64,000 bases of DNA. It comes from CAYRWR01 sp964537555 (GTDB taxonomy: Bacteria; Spirochaetota; Brevinematia; Brevinematales; CAYRWR01). Below are positions 52,349 through 60,429 of the stretch, piece after piece (positions within the stretch are counted from its first letter, which is position 1; every line of letters starts with the position of its first letter). A program made the translations under genes and the position numbers. The notes beneath the pieces are model-generated. The model ran no database searches. It worked only from the letters and a program-made list of their open reading frames with translations, and was not told the DNA's origin. The DNA lies in assembly GCA_964537555.1 (NCBI GenBank), contig CAZIAD010000003.1, positions 62,001 to 126,000 of the forward strand. The letters are read 5' to 3'.

Positions 52349-53194
52349 ATGAAGAAGATTATGGTGATGATGATGTTGAGTATGGCCCTGGGGGCCTGTG
52401 CTGTAGGTCCTGTGTCGGGCGACCTGGACGGGGAAAAGGCCAGTGTGCAGTCTGTTCCCGCAGATTTTGTAAAGCTGTACTATGCCAAGGCTCTGGGCAA
52501 TTATAAGAACAATGCCCTGTACGGCAAGGTAAAGGGTTTTATCGAGATCGCGGATGTAGCCTATAATAAAAAGGTCATGGTGCGTTATATCGTAGCCGGA
52601 ACCTCTACCTGGATCGATGTACCTGCCTATTTCGTAAAGGACCATTATAACAAGGAAGTATGGCAGTTTGACCTCAGTGATATCGCTTATGACGGCCTCA
52701 CTTTTGATATACAGTTCTGTATCTATTACACCGTAAACGGCCAGACCTACTGGGATAATAACGACGGGAAGAACTACCGCCTGCTCATGCAGTCCGGACA
52801 GACTCTCTACAGCGACACAGTGCTGGGTAAGAGCCTCATAGCCCTGAGCCATGCTACTGCCTATATCTACAGCAGCGGTGCTTACGACTCAGTATTTACG
52901 GGCCAGGTCACTATCGCCGACCTGGGCCACCCTAACCGTATGGTAGACCTGGTCTACACCACAGACGGCTGGAACACCACTCACACCGCCATTGCCACTC
53001 CCGGCTATACCGGCAATGAGCTCAAAGAGCTGTATTTCAACTTCTACACCTCTGTTCCTGCATCTACCACTCAGATCGACTTTGCTCTGTCCTATAACCT
53101 GAACTACCAGTTCACCACCTGGGACAATAACTTCCTGGCTAATTACCGCTGTAGCATCCCTGCCGGAGAAGTCCGGGGCAGTGATGTCTGGTAA
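52349..53194 (+). CDS. lipoprotein with two CBM21-like modules (first of pair)
   Basis: Predicted lipoprotein of 281 residues (Cys17 in LGAC) consisting of two CBM21-like starch-binding modules. Module 1 (about 35-150) has VRYIVAGTSTWIDVPAYFV and the signature QTYWDNNDGKNY; module 2 (about 155-265) has VDLVYTTDGW and TTWDNNFLANY. The aromatic residue of each WDNN motif lies in the known glucan site of the family. No enzyme domain exists. The ATG at 52349 is used because GAGGAGAT lies just before it; the ATG five codons upstream contains that site. It is the first of a tandem pair behind a LacI-type operator. Confidence 0.8.
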   Translation: MKKIMVMMMLSMALGACAVGPVSGDLDGEKASVQSVPADFVKLYYAKALGNYKNNALYGKVKGFIEIADVAYNKKVMVRYIVAGTSTWIDVPAYFVKDHYNKEVWQFDLSDIAYDGLTFDIQFCIYYTVNGQTYWDNNDGKNYRLLMQSGQTLYSDTVLGKSLIALSHATAYIYSSGAYDSVFTGQVTIADLGHPNRMVDLVYTTDGWNTTHTAIATPGYTGNELKELYFNFYTSVPASTTQIDFALSYNLNYQFTTWDNNFLANYRCSIPAGEVRGSDVW

Positions 53195-53228
53195 GCTGAT
53201 TATAAAAAATAATATTTAGGAGACATAA

Positions 53229-54074
53229 ATGAAAAAAATCGTGATTTTAAGTATTCTGGCCATGGTTATGGCGGGATGTTCCGTAGAGCCGGTTTCCGGG
53301 GATCTCAATGGCGGGCAGGCCACTGTACAGTCCACTCCGGCTGATTTTGTAAAGCTCTACTATGCCAAGATCCGGACTGTATACCTGAACAAGCAGCTGC
53401 AGGGCCAGGCTAAGGGATTCATCGAGATCGCAAAAGTAGCCTACAATAAACAGGTCATAGTCCGCTACAATGTGGCCGGCACCTCTACCTGGATCGATGT
53501 ACCCGCTACTTATGTCAAAGACCATTATAACAAGGAAGTGTGGAAATTCGAGATCAATAATATCGCATTTAATCAGAATGCTGTGGGCATCAGATTTGCT
53601 GTGAAGTATACTGTAAACGGCCAGACTTACTGGGATAACAATAACGGTCAGGATTACCGGCTTTCCTACAGTGATGCTACTTATGAAGACCTGACTGATG
53701 TGGTCTTCGGTAAGAGCCAGCTCATGATCAACCACGGAGAATCCTACATCTACCGTGACGGTGCCTATCCTTCTGTACTGTTCGGATGGGTCCGTGTCAG
53801 GAATGTAGGCGCTCCCAAGACCCTCACCCTGATCTACACCACCGATGGATGGAACACCACTCAGACCACCCCTCTTTTCTACTATGACAACAGCCCTGAC
53901 GGCAGCATAGAAAGCTGGAAATTCTTTACTGAAAATGTATCTTCACAGACTACTCAGTTCGACTATGCCGTATCTATGACCGTAAATGGCTACACTACCT
54001 GGGATAACAACTTCCAGCAGAACTACCAGCAGTATGTACCCGTTCCTGAAATACAGAGCTACCTGCAGTGGTAA
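53229..54074 (+). CDS. lipoprotein with two CBM21-like modules (second of pair)
   Basis: Paralogue of the preceding gene, 281 residues, Cys17 in MAGC. The two share long near-identical stretches in module 1 (for example STWIDVPA, VKDHYNKEVW and VNGQTYWDNN), pointing to recent tandem duplication, while module 2 has diverged. Module 2 ends in TTWDNNFQQNY. It probably binds alpha-glucan at the cell surface, perhaps with a different preference. The 34-base gap holds its own AGGAG. A strong terminator follows. Confidence 0.8.
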   Translation: MKKIVILSILAMVMAGCSVEPVSGDLNGGQATVQSTPADFVKLYYAKIRTVYLNKQLQGQAKGFIEIAKVAYNKQVIVRYNVAGTSTWIDVPATYVKDHYNKEVWKFEINNIAFNQNAVGIRFAVKYTVNGQTYWDNNNGQDYRLSYSDATYEDLTDVVFGKSQLMINHGESYIYRDGAYPSVLFGWVRVRNVGAPKTLTLIYTTDGWNTTQTTPLFYYDNSPDGSIESWKFFTENVSSQTTQFDYAVSMTVNGYTTWDNNFQQNYQQYVPVPEIQSYLQW

Positions 54075-54091
54075 GCCCTCTTTAAATAGTT

Positions 54092-54124
54092 AAAAGCCGT
54101 CTCACTCTGAGACGGCTTTTTTTT
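54092..54124. terminator. bidirectional terminator
   Basis: A perfect 13-bp stem (54092-54104 with 54108-54120), CTC loop, eight T on the plus strand and A-rich start. It serves the CBM21 pair and the convergent mnmA. Confidence 0.9.
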
Positions 54125-54132
54125 ATGTCTTA

Positions 54133-55176
54133 TTATTCATTTACCACACACTCTATCACACCCGAGGCGTAGATAAGGTCTCCCACGTAAAACACGGCGA
54201 TCTGGCCGGGAGACACGATCTCCTGGGGATGCTCCATCTCTATAGAAGCCCCGCTCTCTGTCCGATCGACCCGGGCGGGAATAATGGCACTCTGGTAGCG
54301 TATCTGCACATCATAGGCCCCGCTTACAAACTTATCCGTAAAGATATTCATATCCCGTACAGTGAACCTGCGGGCAGTAGGCTTGGGCCCCAGGATGATG
54401 CGGTTTTGGGCCTGGTCAAACTCCCGTACAAAGGCTCTTTCTCCCAGGGCTACATTGAGACCTCTGCGCTGGCCGTAGGAGTAGAAAGGAATACCCTTGT
54501 GCTTACCTACCTTTGCTCCATTATACCAGAACTCACCTTCTTTTTCCTCTATGCCGGCCCCTCTCAAAAAGTCCCGGTAGTCATCCTTGATAAAACAGAC
54601 GTCCTGGCTTTCTGCCTTGTCCGCCTTGATAGGCATGCCTGAGTCATCTACTATCTGCCTGACCTCAGGCTTTTTATAGTCACCCAGGGGAAAGCGCATA
54701 TAGGGCAGCATATCCTTTTCTACAAAGGATAGAAAGTAGCTCTGGTCCTTGGGAGCAAAGTGAGCCTTGCGCAGGAGGAGCTCGCCCTCCACCTCGGCGA
54801 TACGGGCATAGTGTCCCGTAGCAAAGGCATCTGCACCCTGAGACAGGGCAAATTCCAACAGAGCGCCGAACTTGATGTGACGGTTACACAGCACACAGGG
54901 ATTAGGGGTAAGGCCCCGCTCATAATCCCGTACAAAACGGGACACGATCTTGGCCTCAAAGATATCCTTGAGGTCCAGGGTCTTATGGCCGATGCCCAGG
55001 TAATCACATACCTTTCGGGCAGAGTTGATCTCTTCCAGGGAACAGCATTTTTTAGACCCCTGTTCCACCAGGCCTACAAAGGTGATGCCGGTGACGCTAT
55101 GCCCCTGCTGCTGTAGCAGCCAGGCTACAGCCGAGGAGTCTACTCCACCGCTCATCCCCACATATATATGAGACAT
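54133..55176 (-). CDS. mnmA: tRNA-specific 2-thiouridylase
   Basis: ATP pyrophosphatase that places sulfur on U34 of tRNA-Lys, -Glu and -Gln. 347 residues. The PP-loop is GMSGGVDSS (7-15); the catalytic cysteines are Cys96 in NPCVLCN and the Cys of SQDVCFI near 193. Cys93 gives an additional CxxC. The C-terminal beta-barrel with GPKPTARRF and the GQIAVFY end is present. The gene follows the FliO-like gene by nine bases, on the same strand. Confidence 0.93.
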   Translation of the reverse strand: MSHIYVGMSGGVDSSAVAWLLQQQGHSVTGITFVGLVEQGSKKCCSLEEINSARKVCDYLGIGHKTLDLKDIFEAKIVSRFVRDYERGLTPNPCVLCNRHIKFGALLEFALSQGADAFATGHYARIAEVEGELLLRKAHFAPKDQSYFLSFVEKDMLPYMRFPLGDYKKPEVRQIVDDSGMPIKADKAESQDVCFIKDDYRDFLRGAGIEEKEGEFWYNGAKVGKHKGIPFYSYGQRRGLNVALGERAFVREFDQAQNRIILGPKPTARRFTVRDMNIFTDKFVSGAYDVQIRYQSAIIPARVDRTESGASIEMEHPQEIVSPGQIAVFYVGDLIYASGVIECVVNE

Positions 55177-55185
55177 GACATTTTC

Positions 55186-55764
55186 CTACATTTTTCTGAG
55201 CTTGTCCTTTTGTTTCTTCAAAAAGCCCAGTTTATCGATCTTTTTAAACTTGGGGAAAAAGCTCATCAGGTCAAAGAACTTGCCTTCTTTGGGCCGGAGC
55301 TGTTCCCGGTTGAGCTCGATATAGTCTATCGTCTCCTTGTCCTCTATCTTATCCATGAGCCGGAGGCCGTCACTGGATACCGATATGAGGTAATAGGTAG
55401 GCCCCAGCTTAATGATCTCCAGGTAGTTACCCAGTCCGGCGGGCTTGGACAGGACGATCTCCAGGAGCTTGTCGTCCTCGGTAGCGGGCAGTCCGCTCTT
55501 GGTGACCAGAAACTTGATGAGGAAGTAGGCCCCCACTGCAAACAGGGCGGTAAAAAAGATGACCTTAACTGCGGACCAGAATGCGGAAGGGGTAGCGGTA
55601 CGCCGGGCTGCGGCATTGGTCCCGCCATTACCGTAGAATTCCTGCAGGAATCCCTGGCCGGCATTGGTCCCGTTGGTCAGTGTGCTATTAGTAGCAGCGG
55701 CAGTCTGGGCAAAGGATAGTGCGGGTATCATCAGACTCAGGGCTATAAATAGACGTATAGGCAT
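55186..55764 (-). CDS. fliO: FliO/FliZ-like flagellar export protein
   Basis: Protein of 192 residues: signal peptide (cleavage near SFAQT), a Thr/Asn/Gly-rich stretch, one membrane helix (about 66-88, VKVIFFTALFAVGAYFLIKFL), then a cytoplasmic domain with LEIVLSKPAGLGNYLEIIKLGPTYYLISVSSDGLRLM, which follows the FliO pattern. FliO helps assemble the FliP/FliQ/FliR export gate. Spirochaetes call it FliZ and use it for periplasmic flagella. Start at 55764 because AGGAGGGG lies before it. No other flagellar gene is nearby, which is unusual for this family. Confidence 0.7.
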   Translation of the reverse strand: MPIRLFIALSLMIPALSFAQTAAATNSTLTNGTNAGQGFLQEFYGNGGTNAAARRTATPSAFWSAVKVIFFTALFAVGAYFLIKFLVTKSGLPATEDDKLLEIVLSKPAGLGNYLEIIKLGPTYYLISVSSDGLRLMDKIEDKETIDYIELNREQLRPKEGKFFDLMSFFPKFKKIDKLGFLKKQKDKLRKM

Positions 55765-55831
55765 ATTCCCCTCCTGTTTCCCCATATTATAGGTGAAAAT
55801 GAATGATATGTGAAATTATAAAGCGATGAGT

Positions 55832-58402
55832 TTATCTTTTTTTATAGATGAGCACGCCATACTTAGGAATCTGTATGCCATATTGGGTGCCATTATAATA
55901 GACTGAAGAGGTCCAGGATTCAGGATCATAATAGCTGTTCCCATAAGCTCCACTGGGGCTGATAAACTGCAGGTCCCACCAGCCCACTGAGGGAAAATGT
56001 AATCCATAAGTCCCACCTCCATCCGGATAGCCATAGGAAACTGCATTATAATTAATTATGACAAAAATCTCATCAGAAGCTCCTCTAGTAAATTCTATTA
56101 CTTTTGCGGGGTTTGCGTATTTTGTTTCTAAATCAGTATATCGAATTCCAGCATTATTTTTTCTTAATTTTATCAGATCCTTGACCGCATTATGTACATT
56201 GATACCGCCCCAGCCCAGGTTTTCCCAGTTCAGATACCAGGTGTTGGCATCCTCTACTATGAAGTATTTATTATTGCCGGGATAATATCCCTGTATAAAT
56301 TCATCACCCATAAACAGCATAGGAATACCCCGAGCCATAAATACAGTGGCTAAACCGGTGATCTGCTGATACATCGCATCAAACTCACCATTACCCCAGC
56401 TCCGGTAGGATAGCTCTGCCGGAAAACGCTGCTTACCATTACCCGCTTCATCATGACTGACCAGGTAGTTGAGAGCCGGCGTACCACTGGGGCTTCTGTT
56501 ATTGCCAGGGTTATCGACATCACTGCCGTATATGAGCGAGGCCACGGTATTCATATCGATACTTCCAGGGCCATATTTAAACAGATTCCTGAGGTGGTGG
56601 GACATGTTCACATTCCATTGGCTGTCAAAGTTTCCCCCATTATTAGCAGTAATCCATGCGTCCGTTGGCAGGTTTTCCGCTACCAGATAGAGATTGGCTC
56701 CGTTGCCATCGGTGGCAGCATAATTTCTCAGATCCCGGGTCATATTATAGAGATAACTACCCCCGGTACTGCCGGAGTCATTGTAATGAATATAATAGGT
56801 GGCGTCAAAGCGGAACCCGTCTATATGGTACTGCTTCATAAAATACTGTGCGCTTTGAGTGAGAAATTTAGCGACTACCGGATTCCCGAAATTAAAACGG
56901 GGGCCCCAGTCTGTCTTTCCACTGTACCAGTAAGTATCAGGCGAAGTCCAGTTTTCTGCCCCGTCATAGGAAGCGATCACATCATCGGAGCTGCCCATGT
57001 GGTTAAACACCAGGTCCATGATGACTGCCATACCATGGCCATGGGCCTGGTCTACAAAGTATTTAAAGCTATCCACTGTATTGGGAGTGGTACCCACATA
57101 GGCGGACTCGGGGGCGTAAAACAGGACATAGTTGTAACCCCAGGACAGATCCCCGGCGAACTCGTTAATGGGCAGAGGCTCAATGGCCGTGAATCCCAGG
57201 TTGGACAGGTAGCTGAAGTTATTGACCGCGGTCTCAAAGGTACCCTGGCCGTAGTAGGACCCGGCTCCATTGGTCCACCAGGAACGCATCTGCATCTGGT
57301 AGATGATGTACCAGTCATAGCCGGGCCGGCTCCAGGGATACTGCCAGCTATAGGCGCTGTGGTCTATGATATAGCTCTTGTTTCCCGATGTGTTCATGGC
57401 CGGGCTGTGTTCGTTCTTTTTAGCGGCGGGGTCGGAGATGTAGTTGGTATAGGGTCCGCCGTACTGGTTGGGGTACTGTTCCAGGACATACTTGTAGGCC
57501 TGGCCGGGAGCGGTATTGGACAGCTCGATCCACCAGAATACCCGGCCCCGGTCCAGGTTCATGGGAGTCTTTCCCCAGCCATTAAAGTCACCCGTGACAT
57601 AGGCCTTGCGCACATTGGGGGCATAGAGCTTAAAGAAGGTACGGCCGCTGCCCTTGTACTCCGCACCGAACCACTCATCATCCCAGATGTTGCCGCTGTA
57701 GCTGCGGAAGTGGTTGGTCTCATCGGCCCAGAAGTAGGCATAGGTCTCATACCAGCTGGCGGGCGGGGAGATAAATACCCGGTCTTTGGTAGAGTATTCG
57801 TTATAGAGAAAATTAGAGATATTGGTCACCATAGCGCTTACATTAGTGAGGGCATAAAAAGTGATCCGGTTTTCCGTCAGGAGGGGGAAGGTCACTATTC
57901 TCTTGTAAGTACCTCCATTGCCAGGATTTATGATCTCCCAGGATCCGGCACTGCCGTCCCGCATCTTCAGCTCGTATTTCTGATAGTAATCCACCCCGGG
58001 TATATGGTACACCATCCAGGGCACCCCCCCATTGGTGGTATTGGAGGACACAGTGACATTTCCGCTGTGACTGCCATTGTCAGCCCAGTAGTTCAGCCGG
58101 GGATCAGCCATCCCGCCCAGAGGAGCTGCGTCCACATAGACGATAAGAGAGGATGGCAGGGGGGCATAGGCATTGGTATTATTGAGGTAATTGGTGCTGG
58201 TATAGATGATAGTATAGTTCGTCACATAATTAGTGGCATTATTGGTAGTAATACTGTAATTGGTAATAGTGCCCGGCACATTGGTGAGCCAGATGGTATT
58301 AGTGGAAGAGTTAAGAGTATTCCCCAGATCATGAAGAGAGGTACATTTGACAAGAGCCAGGAGCAGCAGGGGCAGGAGAAAGAGCAGCCATCTTTTCTTC
58401 AT
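55832..58402 (-). CDS. surface GH13 alpha-amylase-family enzyme with CBM48
   Basis: Secreted glycoside hydrolase of 856 residues, probably a lipoprotein (Cys20; the Lys before it is unusual). After a Thr/Asn-rich linker (25-80) and a beta-sandwich region of uncertain type (85-235) comes a CBM48-like domain (about 250-330, VTGDFNGWGKTP) and a GH13 barrel (about 365-780). The four GH13 regions are complete: DLVFNH (463-468), GFRFDA with nucleophile Asp533, VAEN with acid/base Glu576, and SHDE with His650-Asp651. It should cut or transfer alpha-1,4 or alpha-1,6 glucan bonds outside the cell. The NEF..DLSWGYN segment recalls branching-enzyme and pullulanase-like relatives; specificity is open. 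ATG at 58402 follows AAAGG. Confidence 0.88.
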   Translation of the reverse strand: MKKRWLLFLLPLLLLALVKCTSLHDLGNTLNSSTNTIWLTNVPGTITNYSITTNNATNYVTNYTIIYTSTNYLNNTNAYAPLPSSLIVYVDAAPLGGMADPRLNYWADNGSHSGNVTVSSNTTNGGVPWMVYHIPGVDYYQKYELKMRDGSAGSWEIINPGNGGTYKRIVTFPLLTENRITFYALTNVSAMVTNISNFLYNEYSTKDRVFISPPASWYETYAYFWADETNHFRSYSGNIWDDEWFGAEYKGSGRTFFKLYAPNVRKAYVTGDFNGWGKTPMNLDRGRVFWWIELSNTAPGQAYKYVLEQYPNQYGGPYTNYISDPAAKKNEHSPAMNTSGNKSYIIDHSAYSWQYPWSRPGYDWYIIYQMQMRSWWTNGAGSYYGQGTFETAVNNFSYLSNLGFTAIEPLPINEFAGDLSWGYNYVLFYAPESAYVGTTPNTVDSFKYFVDQAHGHGMAVIMDLVFNHMGSSDDVIASYDGAENWTSPDTYWYSGKTDWGPRFNFGNPVVAKFLTQSAQYFMKQYHIDGFRFDATYYIHYNDSGSTGGSYLYNMTRDLRNYAATDGNGANLYLVAENLPTDAWITANNGGNFDSQWNVNMSHHLRNLFKYGPGSIDMNTVASLIYGSDVDNPGNNRSPSGTPALNYLVSHDEAGNGKQRFPAELSYRSWGNGEFDAMYQQITGLATVFMARGIPMLFMGDEFIQGYYPGNNKYFIVEDANTWYLNWENLGWGGINVHNAVKDLIKLRKNNAGIRYTDLETKYANPAKVIEFTRGASDEIFVIINYNAVSYGYPDGGGTYGLHFPSVGWWDLQFISPSGAYGNSYYDPESWTSSVYYNGTQYGIQIPKYGVLIYKKR

Positions 58403-58411
58403 AGTCATCCT

Positions 58412-59845
58412 TTAGCGCACCCCATAGGGCTTATTATATACCCTCTCTATATAGTTTGAGAGATTGGACCCATTGGTCTTTACATCATTGGACAGGGACT
58501 GAGGGATCACATCCCACACCCCGTCATCATCGGCATTACCGCTAAGAACACACAGAGTGTGGAGAGTATCACTGGCCGTGATATTCAGCACACTAAGAGG
58601 TATGGACATCTCGAAGCCGTTAGTACGTATCACAGCCATCTTGATCTTCTTCATATCCCCGTTATTCCAGTTATAGGCCTCTGTGACCCAGGTATTGGTA
58701 GGGCCGGCAGAGTACAGGGCCTGGCCTCCCCCTTCCTGAATACGGAACTGTATCTGAAAGTCGGGCTGATTATTATTAGTGGGCATCAGGGTAAAGCGGC
58801 CATCCCAGGAGGACCAGGCATCATGGTCAGTACCGGCGGCAGTATTGGTATCTATGGAGAGAGATATCCGTGCTCCATTGGGCCCCAGGTCGGGCACATT
58901 GAGGGCATCCACCCAGATGTAGAGATTGGCCCCGTCATTGGTCATACGCATCTCGCCCAGGAGAGTGCCATTGGCCTTGGGGGTGGATGAGCTGCCCAGC
59001 AGAGGGGCAGAGTCCCACAGGCTCTCTCGGATACCGTCTATTCCCATGAGGGAGCGTATGATGGTGACCCGGTCCATGGTGGTAGACAGCCCATTATCTC
59101 CCTGTACCTGAGCCCACACCAGATTTTCTCCGTAGGACAGGGGCAGGTTAGCACTCCAGTTGGTAGCATAGACAGTGTTGGTCCAGGCTGTTCCCGGAGT
59201 AAGGGCGGCACTCTGGGAGTTAGTCACATGATTTTCATCTATTGACCACAGGGTCACCGAGCTGATACGGTCCGGGTCGGTGAGGTAAGCCCATCCGCTG
59301 ACATCCATAGAGGAAGCATTAGTGAGATACTGGTCGTAACTTCTGGCATAGGATGAAGCAGGTATATTGGAGATATAAAAATTCATCCCCAGAAAGATAT
59401 CACTGTAACCGGGAGCCTGAAAATGCAGTAAACTGAACAGATAATAATCGGTCTGCTGGTATACCACTACCGACCAGCTTTTATATGTGCCCTGGTCGAT
59501 TATTTTTCCGTAATTGGAATATCCGTTATTGGTGATGTAGACCCTGAGAGAATTAGTCCCGTCAGGTATATAGTCTACTATATCTCCGCTCAGAGTCCCG
59601 CTGAGCAGAAAGGTCGGTTGTAATCTTTCTTCATTAAAGTGGTTGGACAGATTGATAGAGCCTGTGATCACAAAACCATTGGAATAGATGGTCACGTCAT
59701 TGGAAAGTGTGGTCCAGTTAGTATGTATGCCCGTAATAATGCTGTTGGTAATGACTACCTGATTCATTCCGGGGTTTAAGTCACAGGACAGGGGCAGGAT
59801 ACACACAAGAAGCAGTAATAATGCCGTCAGATACCGTTTTTGCAT
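58412..59845 (-). CDS. lipoprotein with a CBM9/DOMON-like C-terminal domain
   Basis: Predicted lipoprotein of 477 residues (Cys21 in LPLSC). The N-terminal half is beta-rich with Asn/Thr-rich stretches like its GH13 neighbour; residues about 285-470 look like a CBM9/glucodextranase-type domain (DGIRESLWDSAPLL, then LYIWVDALNVPDL and IDTN). Such domains accompany starch- and xylan-degrading enzymes. The ATG at 59845 directly follows the T-run of a strong hairpin whose 3' arm holds the only nearby AGG. A GTG at 59917 in the same frame has GAGG seven bases upstream and would add 24 residues before the signal peptide. Which start is used is unclear. GH13 follows after nine bases. Confidence 0.65.
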   Translation of the reverse strand: MQKRYLTALLLLLVCILPLSCDLNPGMNQVVITNSIITGIHTNWTTLSNDVTIYSNGFVITGSINLSNHFNEERLQPTFLLSGTLSGDIVDYIPDGTNSLRVYITNNGYSNYGKIIDQGTYKSWSVVVYQQTDYYLFSLLHFQAPGYSDIFLGMNFYISNIPASSYARSYDQYLTNASSMDVSGWAYLTDPDRISSVTLWSIDENHVTNSQSAALTPGTAWTNTVYATNWSANLPLSYGENLVWAQVQGDNGLSTTMDRVTIIRSLMGIDGIRESLWDSAPLLGSSSTPKANGTLLGEMRMTNDGANLYIWVDALNVPDLGPNGARISLSIDTNTAAGTDHDAWSSWDGRFTLMPTNNNQPDFQIQFRIQEGGGQALYSAGPTNTWVTEAYNWNNGDMKKIKMAVIRTNGFEMSIPLSVLNITASDTLHTLCVLSGNADDDGVWDVIPQSLSNDVKTNGSNLSNYIERVYNKPYGVR

Positions 59846-59889
59846 AAAAAAAACCTGCGCTACACTATTTAATATAGTATAACGCAGGT
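59846..59889 (-). terminator. terminator-like hairpin touching a start codon
   Basis: A 16-bp stem (including two G-T pairs on the minus strand) with a 5-base loop between 59853 and 59889, followed by seven or eight T and at once by the ATG at 59845. It could end transcripts of the transporter and Ig-like genes, and its stem hides the candidate ribosome binding site of the next gene. Confidence 0.8.
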
Positions 59890-59919
59890 ATGCATTTTTT
59901 AAAAGGGCAAATGTCACTT

Positions 59920-60429
59920 TTAATCCTCTGTATCGATCTCCAGAGGCTCCACTATCTTTTCTTCCTTTATCCTGAATATACGGCTAAAGGCAAAGACATT
60001 GAGTACAATGATCAGCAGCCAGATCACAACCATAAAGACCTTTCCGGCCAGGGAAAAGTCCAGACGGCTGAGTACCCATATCCGGGCATAGGGAGCGGGG
60101 ATGGTCTTTTCCATATCTTTAACCTCGGCCAGGATCAGGAACTGGTTAGTCCGGGCTATAGCCAGGGGTACCTTGACCATCCATTTTCCATAATGTACTT
60201 CTGTACTATTGGTATTACCGGCGGTCAGGTTTATCACGGTGACACTTTTAATATTGTTACCGGCCTGGCCTTTGACGTTTGCCTCCCGCATAAACACCTC
60301 ACCATTGGCAGGGCTTTCTATGATCAGTCTCTCTGTCTCCGATCGGGAGGGGGCTGCATTCATGCGGGCTTCCTGGGCAAATGTTGCCAGAGGGGCCAGC
60401 ATGATTATGGCAATAAGTATTCTTTTCAT
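59920..60429 (-). CDS. exported Ig-like protein with a C-terminal membrane helix
   Basis: Protein of 169 residues: signal peptide (cleavage near TFAQE), an Ig-like or glucodextran-type beta domain (about 35-115, ESPANGEVFMREANVKGQ), and a membrane helix near 128-150 followed by an acidic cytoplasmic tail. No named family. It begins directly after the NSS transporter stop, so it is probably translated with it and may be an accessory subunit. The gene for the CBM9-like lipoprotein follows across a hairpin. Confidence 0.55.
   Translation of the reverse strand: MKRILIAIIMLAPLATFAQEARMNAAPSRSETERLIIESPANGEVFMREANVKGQAGNNIKSVTVINLTAGNTNSTEVHYGKWMVKVPLAIARTNQFLILAEVKDMEKTIPAPYARIWVLSRLDFSLAGKVFMVVIWLLIIVLNVFAFSRIFRIKEEKIVEPLEIDTED

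Noticed and set aside
56453..58459. A 668-codon open frame on the plus strand
   Set aside because: It is the antisense shadow of the GH13 gene, which has full catalytic motifs, a start with a ribosome site and a signal peptide.
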